Below the pieces are notes generated by a model. It made no database searches, was not told the origin of the DNA, and was given only the letters and a program-made list of their open reading frames with translations. From Owenia fusiformis (taxonomy: Eukaryota > Annelida > Polychaeta > Sabellida > Oweniidae): 64,000 bases of DNA. Shown piece by piece: positions 60,201-64,000 of this stretch (position 1 is the stretch's first letter; every line of letters begins with the position of its first letter). The stretch lies in the NCBI GenBank assembly GCA_903813345.2, contig CAIIXF020000005.1, forward strand, positions 40,331,394 through 40,395,393. Reading direction: 5' to 3'. The position numbers and the translations under genes are program-made.

Positions 60201-62428
60201 TAACCGGGGTCAGATAACATGGCAGATATACATGTAGTAGAAAGTTCCCTTAAACTTGAATGAATCATATGAGTTTAAGTGGATCACTTTTCATCTTACC
60301 CTTATGTGTCTGATATTATACAGATGAAAATTAAATATTATCTGTCCATACACAAGAAAAAAAATTCACTTTTTGTGATTTTATAATAGGGTTTATGTGG
60401 AATCAACTCACTAGAAGTTATATTTTCAAAGTGGATAGATCATTTTTCAAACCACATTTCTAGATTTGATTTTACATGTAGATTTGAAATATGATATCAA
60501 TTTGAAAATTGAATGACATAAATCAAGATTATTTCTACTTGCATCTTCACTATTAAAGTAAGCTTATAGTTTACTACAAGTTTCTCCAAGGAATAAGTTT
60601 AAGAACTTATTTGGTGAGTTCTTTGTTTTATAGTTTCGAATAGCATATATGGATGTAATGATTTTGTAAATGTTCTTACCAGACCTCATGAACGTCACTA
60701 AGAATATATCATCGCTCTGAACCTCAAGTGATTTTAGATCATAGAATGCTTCTTTGCGTACAATTGCTGGTAACAGTAGTCCATCCTTATTCTGCTCCTT
60801 GCCATATATACAATAGGACTCTCTTGATATATCCAGTATGGTCCTGCTTGATGTCATTTTGAAGTAAATAAGATCAGTAGTTGCACTAAACAACTGTTAA
60901 TATAATAACTTTTACATTGCTCTGATTCCAGGTCATGTCATACTGCTTGGGTATAACTTAACGCATGTGTAGTGTTTAGTATTAAAGGCAGATAAGATCC
61001 ATTGGCAGTTTCTAGATTTATTTGTTTTGTAAAGAAGTATTCTGTTAAAACTTAACTTGTTTAAGTTTCAAGTTGAATTACTAGTCTCAAAATGATGTGA
61101 GGTCAAATTAGGCGATAAATTACCTGGCAACATCCATATGCAAAGCTATTTAAAAGATCAGGTATATTGATGGAAAGTGATTGAAAAATAGTCATGGTTG
61201 CTATTGCACTCACTCACTCACTCAATCACTCACTCACTCACTCAGTTTGTTGTTCTATTTGTCATGAAAAATCATGTTTCAGCTCTTTTTGGTCATCAAC
61301 TCCATAAGTAATTTATCAATTTGCTAGAAAATGTACAGGTGGGAAGTTTCTAGGTAAAACAATAATGTCTGCTTAATTTTAAAATGGCCCCCTGTTTTAC
61401 AATGGAATGATGATGTTTTCAACTAATTTTGTCATACTGTACTTGTATCTCCCAAAAGTTTTCCATCAATCCATGTGAAAGTGTACATGTAGCTTTAGTT
61501 TATAAGCTAACAATGAAGTTTTGGCAAAGTATTTAGTATTGAGTGTATGTCAAGATGACTTTTCTTAAAATTTCTTGATTCTCTACTTCCAGATAAAGTA
61601 CAGGATGTTAATGGAAAAGCACTCACAAATGGAGAAACTGAGGACACTGCTGAAAAATTCAACTGGGAAGCAACAATAACTAAGATTTTATCAAAAAATG
61701 GAAATAGTGAAATTCCAATTAAAAAACTGAGGAAAAAGGTGAGATATTAGTTCAACATAGAGTATTGAAAACAGCAGAATCCTTGTCTGTTTTCTCAGGT
61801 AATTTTTGGTACATTCTGCAAAAGTATTCATATTATTATCCAACCGAAAAAAGTCTAGTTGAGATTTAGAAAAGGATTGAAATTGCCATTGAATAAAAAC
61901 AGCACAGGAAAAAACAGAAGTTAACAGAACAGAGAATGGCTGTTCGATAGGATTTGCTACGCTTTGGCGTTGCTGTTATCTAGTTGATATATTGCTTTCT
62001 TTGTAAATGGCTGCATTATGTATTGAGTCTTCATCTCTCCACCAATAAGTGGTGACACATTTATAGCCAATGTTTTGTGATCTATGTTTGCCATTGTCAT
62101 ATGGTGTTGAGATTAAATGGTCAACATTTTGTTATTTTAACTAGGTGGTGACATTTTGCCATGTTTTAAAATGTCTTGGTTTGATTGGACTGTTGTATAT
62201 TTGCATGCATTTCAACAGGCATGCAAGGAAATCTCCAAATTTTATAAGTTACTTATGCATATATCAATTTCCTTCCAGTTCCTGAAGAAATACAGGGCCT
62301 GGGAACAAGGGAGCACTACAAAATCAGAAGAAAAACTTTTAAAAAAACTGGACAAAAAGATAAAGAAAATACCAGAAATAGAATTATTAGACTCTGAAAA
62401 AGTGAAACTTGTGACTGTGGCAACTTAA
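51287..62428 (+). CDS. LYAR: LYAR-type nucleolar zinc-finger protein
   Basis: LYAR (cell growth-regulating nucleolar protein) is a nucleolar/nuclear nucleic-acid-binding protein linked to rRNA transcription and processing. Seven coding exons: 51287-51408, 53305-53419, 54002-54109, 54502-54674, 55511-55548, 61593-61738 and 62279-62428. All close in frame and give about 283 aa. The N-terminus has the LYAR-type C2HC zinc fingers, with CNACGESVKKNQVEKHC and CEVLSCVDCSKEYW followed by GDEYKQHTKCISEEEKYSGK. Exons 3-4 keep IPRKKAKFQ and the NSL..D..LVEQVWDIL motif. Exon 6 has KFNWEATITKIL and EIPIKKLRKK, and the last exon has the lysine-rich C-terminal fold ending KVKLVTVAT. The Lys/Glu-rich middle of human LYAR (379 aa in total) is much shorter here, unless small exons were missed in intron 5. 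That 6-kb intron contains a complete sulfotransferase gene on the other strand. Confidence 0.94.
51453..51594. mobile_element. 142-bp hAT-like miniature element
   Basis: Ends are taggggtatc (left) and ggtatctcta (right), an imperfect terminal inverted repeat. The interior is full of tatcg/cgata words. It is flanked by gtaacaac and gtaacaag, a near-perfect 8-bp target-site duplication, which is the hAT superfamily length. The duplicated target is part of the 29-bp minisatellite unit, so the element jumped into the edge of that array after it formed. No coding capacity. Confidence 0.65.
51595..53015. repeat. 29-bp minisatellite, about 49 copies
   Basis: Unit of 29 bp containing aacaagtccctattcattaa and aggggtaac (agtccc at 51601 and 51630 fix the period), in the first coding intron of LYAR. 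Variants cluster in runs: cgtt instead of catt, aatt, and single changes. A diverged copy at about 51424-51450, beyond the hAT-like element and next to exon 1, is a likely relic of the original array edge. The last copy ends in ggggcaacaaagg near 53020. Confidence 0.97.
53420..55510 (+). other. LYAR introns 2-4
   Basis: Non-coding AT-rich sequence around LYAR exons 3 and 4. No repeats or additional exons were recognised in the intron stretches 53420-54001, 54110-54501 and 54675-55510. Confidence 0.45.
55950..60857 (-). CDS. cytosolic sulfotransferase (SULT family)
   Basis: Transfers sulfate from PAPS to a small hydroxyl- or amine-bearing acceptor in the cytosol; the substrate cannot be predicted. 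Seven exons: 60857-60680, 59716-59603, 57911-57766, 57595-57454, 57051-56957, 56806-56626 and 56062-55950. All close in frame, giving 322 aa (family about 290-300). An in-frame ATG at 60893 would add 12 residues. Motifs in order: DDIFLVTFMRSGSHFAGEL (5'-phosphosulfate loop), CMIHTHASYEFWP (around the catalytic His), VVMVRNPKSVYTSNYH (3'-phosphate site with Arg and Ser), FIENKMPFGTWFDF, VHFLNYETM, and the C-terminal MRKGTIDDWKNMFTVAQSE (the RKGxxGDWKNxFT PAPS motif). Unusual: the loop is normally YPKSGTxW, and here Lys is Arg, Thr is Ser and Trp is Phe. The gene lies wholly inside LYAR intron 5 on the other strand and has a mariner relic in its second intron. Confidence 0.93.
58299..59408 (+). 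mobile_element. Tc1/mariner-type transposon, internally degraded
   Basis: 1110-bp element flanked by TA on both sides (58297-58298 and 59409-59410), the mariner target. The terminal inverted repeats are 41 bp long and appear identical by eye. The left one starts cgaggggtgattcaaaagta, and the right end is its exact reverse complement. This is longer than the usual mariner terminal repeat of about 28 bp. A full mariner is about 1.3 kb with a transposase of about 345 aa. Here only the C-terminal third of the transposase is open, so the element cannot move by itself. It sits in intron 2 of the sulfotransferase gene. Confidence 0.9.
58690..59052 (+). pseudogene. mariner transposase C-terminal fragment
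   Basis: The open frame contains LPHAPYSPDTAPCDFYLFPT followed by LKMALKGQSFQTLAE, the conserved block around the third catalytic Asp of mariner DDD transposases. It ends in ELGGEYIED, like the family C-terminus. The helix-turn-helix DNA-binding part and the first two catalytic Asp blocks are missing or out of frame upstream. Non-functional as a transposase. A domesticated role is not suggested by anything nearby. Confidence 0.85.
59855..60150 (-). mobile_element. tRNA-like SINE or fold-back element
   Basis: Read on the minus strand, the core resembles a tRNA-derived pol III promoter. A-box-like ggctgaatcagtagagcg is followed by anticodon-arm-like gtcttgcaag and by a B box ggtttgattccc (plus strand gggaatcaaacc at 59976-59987). 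Two nested perfect inverted repeats flank it: gagctgtagtgtaac (59855-59869) with gttacactacagctc (60136-60150), and agggagtgtgctaa (59938-59951) with ttagcacactccct (60101-60114). The acceptor arm does not close as in a real tRNA gene, so I call it a retroposed or fold-back element. It lies in the first intron of the sulfotransferase. Confidence 0.6.
61207..61245. repeat. ACTC tetranucleotide microsatellite
   Basis: About nine and a half units of actc with one variant (caat) in the middle, located in LYAR intron 5, about 350 bases before exon 6. Confidence 0.9.
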
Positions 62429-62688
62429 AGTTTGGCTCTAAAATTCCCAAGATAAGCGTCTTATTTGTTCCGTCAAAATAGCATCATACCAAACTAAGGT
62501 ACAAGTTGTGGAAAAAACTGGAGTTGGCTTTAACATGGAGGTCCCAATAATGTGACAATGAAGAAACTATAAGTGGAATTCTATACCTAATGATAGATGG
62601 AATATGGGAAACATATTCAAAACCAGTTGCAAGTTGCAGAGTATGCATGTTACTGTGAGAACATTCCTTGGTGTTTTGCAAATGAAGA

Positions 62689-62694
62689 AATAAA
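62689..62694 (+). promoter_or_regulatory. candidate LYAR polyadenylation signal
   Basis: AATAAA about 260 bases after the LYAR stop codon on the coding strand, followed by a T-rich stretch. This is the first canonical hexamer downstream. Confidence 0.5.
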
Positions 62695-62992
62695 TAATAT
62701 ACCAAATTATTTTCTACTTATCCTCATTTATTTGGACCAGACTACATGATATCCAGTGATATACAATTTATTACAATTTTTACACTTTATACAAACATAA
62801 TATGGTATTATTCCAATATTATGCAAGGACGGATTTTGTTTATATTTATTATCCATTATATATTGACCATAGTTACGAGTCTTTTAAATATTCATTTTTA
62901 ATGAGCTTCAAGTGCATGAATGCCCATCAAAATAATGTGGAAAATGTTGCATTTTAATTCAGCAAATAATTTATCAATAAAATTGCAAGTCC

Positions 62993-62998
62993 TTTATT
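62993..62998 (-). promoter_or_regulatory. candidate polyadenylation signal of the coiled-coil gene
   Basis: Minus-strand AATAAA (tttatt on the plus strand) about 50 bases beyond the stop codon at 63049. It supports the call of a terminal exon there and convergent transcription with LYAR. Confidence 0.5.
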
Positions 62999-63048
62999 AA
63001 GCTTTTTGATCTTTGTAACCAATCAGAATTTGAATCTACATCAGTCCG

Positions 63049-63903
63049 CTAAGTAACAACTTGTGCTCTACTCGCAAACCTTGACGCACTTTTGCTGCTA
63101 CTAATACCCTTGGATGCTAGCTTTGCAGTTTTATCACGTGTCTCCTCTAGCTCTAACCAACGATTGTGTTCTAGTTGTTTCTGGAATTGGAAAATGATTC
63201 AACAATTGAAAATATCATTGTGATTTTCATATTTAGTTATTGAGGTAACAAAAGGAATATAGATAAGTATACATATCATTTTTTCAATTATAATTAAGGA
63301 TTTAAGCCCTGGACACGGTGCATTGTGGACTGAATCATTGCTGTTGAAGTTGTTGTTTTCAAATCATTGCATGACCGTGCAGCATAGTTTAGGAAACACC
63401 GCCTGAGTGGAATGAATCAGCCACAATGCATCAAGTCTTTGGCTTAAATTCTTTTCACCCATTGCAAAACATTTTTTACAAAATCACCAAAAAGATATGA
63501 AATCATTAAAAGAACATATTTTCAATGAAACTATTTGCAAGAGTCAAGTTGGCAAAGCATCAATTTCAATCTATAGAGTCCAGTTGACACCTTGCCTAGC
63601 TATGTGTGAAAACAAAATCAATCGCAATTAACTGAAAAAATGTTTCACCTTGTTAGTTATTAATGTTTGTGTTCTAGCTGCTGATTTTTTATCAGCCCTC
63701 AACTTTGACTTTTCTTGTTCCTGTTTCCTCAGGGCCTTTTTCTCCTCCAGTCTCCTTTGTAATTCACTTAATTTCTCATCTTTGACAACATTAACCTTTG
63801 GGACTTTCTTCCGTTCCTCAAGTTTCATAGCCTGGGCCCTACTCAGCTCAGCTCTGTGCTTTGAGATCTGGTCCAAGGTGTCCATAAGTTTCTGATCTTT
63901 CTC
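63049..63903 (-). CDS. coiled-coil protein, C-terminal exons only (partial)
   Basis: Two exons: 63903-63649 (acceptor attgaag, donor gtgaaac) and 63180-63049 (acceptor ttccag, stop TAG). They join in frame and give the last 128 aa. The first is strongly charged and heptad-like (EKLSELQRRLEEKKALRKQ, then KSKLRADKKSAARTQTL). The second adds KQLEHNRWLELEETRDKTAK and a Ser-rich tail ending in RAQVVT. The gene enters from the right edge of the window. I do not recognise the family. The composition fits a ciliary/centrosomal or cytoskeletal coiled-coil protein, but that is a guess. The repeat copy at 63301-63610 lies in its intron. Confidence 0.75.
63301..63610. repeat. interspersed repeat, fold-back head plus conserved tail (copy B)
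   Basis: Second copy of the repeat at 43468-43884, same orientation. The head, 63301-63448, is bounded by tttaagccctgg and ttggcttaaa. Inner arms ccctggacacggtgcattgtgg and cacaatgcatcaagtct pair imperfectly. The tail has attcttttcacccattgcaa, aaagatatgaaatc and gagtccagttgacacc, and ends near ccttgcctagctatgtgtgaa. It lies in the intron of the coiled-coil gene. Confidence 0.75.
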
Positions 63904-64000
63904 CTTCAATCACATTAAATGCAAAATCTTAATTTTATTTGATCACCTAGTGTTATCTATAGTATACAATATGACTGAACAAGGTTAAAACCAGCTTTAC

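Overview
The window is animal nuclear DNA: multi-exon genes with GT..AG introns, AT-rich spacers, many minisatellites and small transposon remnants. The mix of an emx homeobox gene next to a sideroflexin-5 gene, a LYAR gene and a cytosolic sulfotransferase fits a non-vertebrate metazoan. An invertebrate deuterostome such as a hemichordate or lancelet is my best guess, but the species is not proven. All gene models were spliced by eye, and every junction was checked for reading-frame closure.

Layout. 1-7430: no gene seen; a degenerate repeat at the left edge and a six-copy 50-bp repeat at 4.5 kb. 7431-14350 (-): emx, three exons, with the homeodomain split between exons 2 and 3. 14.4-33.5 kb: about 19 kb between emx and the 3' end of sfxn5, dominated by a 53-bp minisatellite (15.7-18.9 kb) and a 76-bp satellite of about 100 copies (24.9-32.7 kb). 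33531-48652 (-): SFXN5, 12 coding exons giving 327 aa. Its last intron holds 46-bp repeat arrays and two fold-back elements. A two-exon gene for a small secreted cysteine-rich peptide lies on the opposite strand inside another intron (41202-41918). Its first intron holds a 44-bp minisatellite. 51287-62428 (+): LYAR, seven coding exons giving about 283 aa. Intron 1 carries a 29-bp minisatellite and a small hAT-like element. Intron 5 contains a complete seven-exon sulfotransferase on the opposite strand (55950-60857), which itself hosts a gutted mariner transposon and lies beside a tRNA-like fold-back element. 63049-63903 (-): the last two exons of an unrecognised coiled-coil protein, convergent with LYAR.

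How the genes relate. emx is a developmental transcription factor. SFXN5 is a mitochondrial inner-membrane carrier, LYAR a nucleolar zinc-finger protein, and the sulfotransferase a cytosolic PAPS-dependent enzyme. They share no evident pathway. The emx-SFXN5 neighbourhood does match the human EMX1-SFXN5 neighbourhood, which suggests regulatory linkage rather than metabolic linkage. The most novel item is the nested cysteine-rich prepropeptide gene: signal peptide, acidic propeptide, Lys-Arg processing site and a six-cysteine core. I do not recognise it as any named family.
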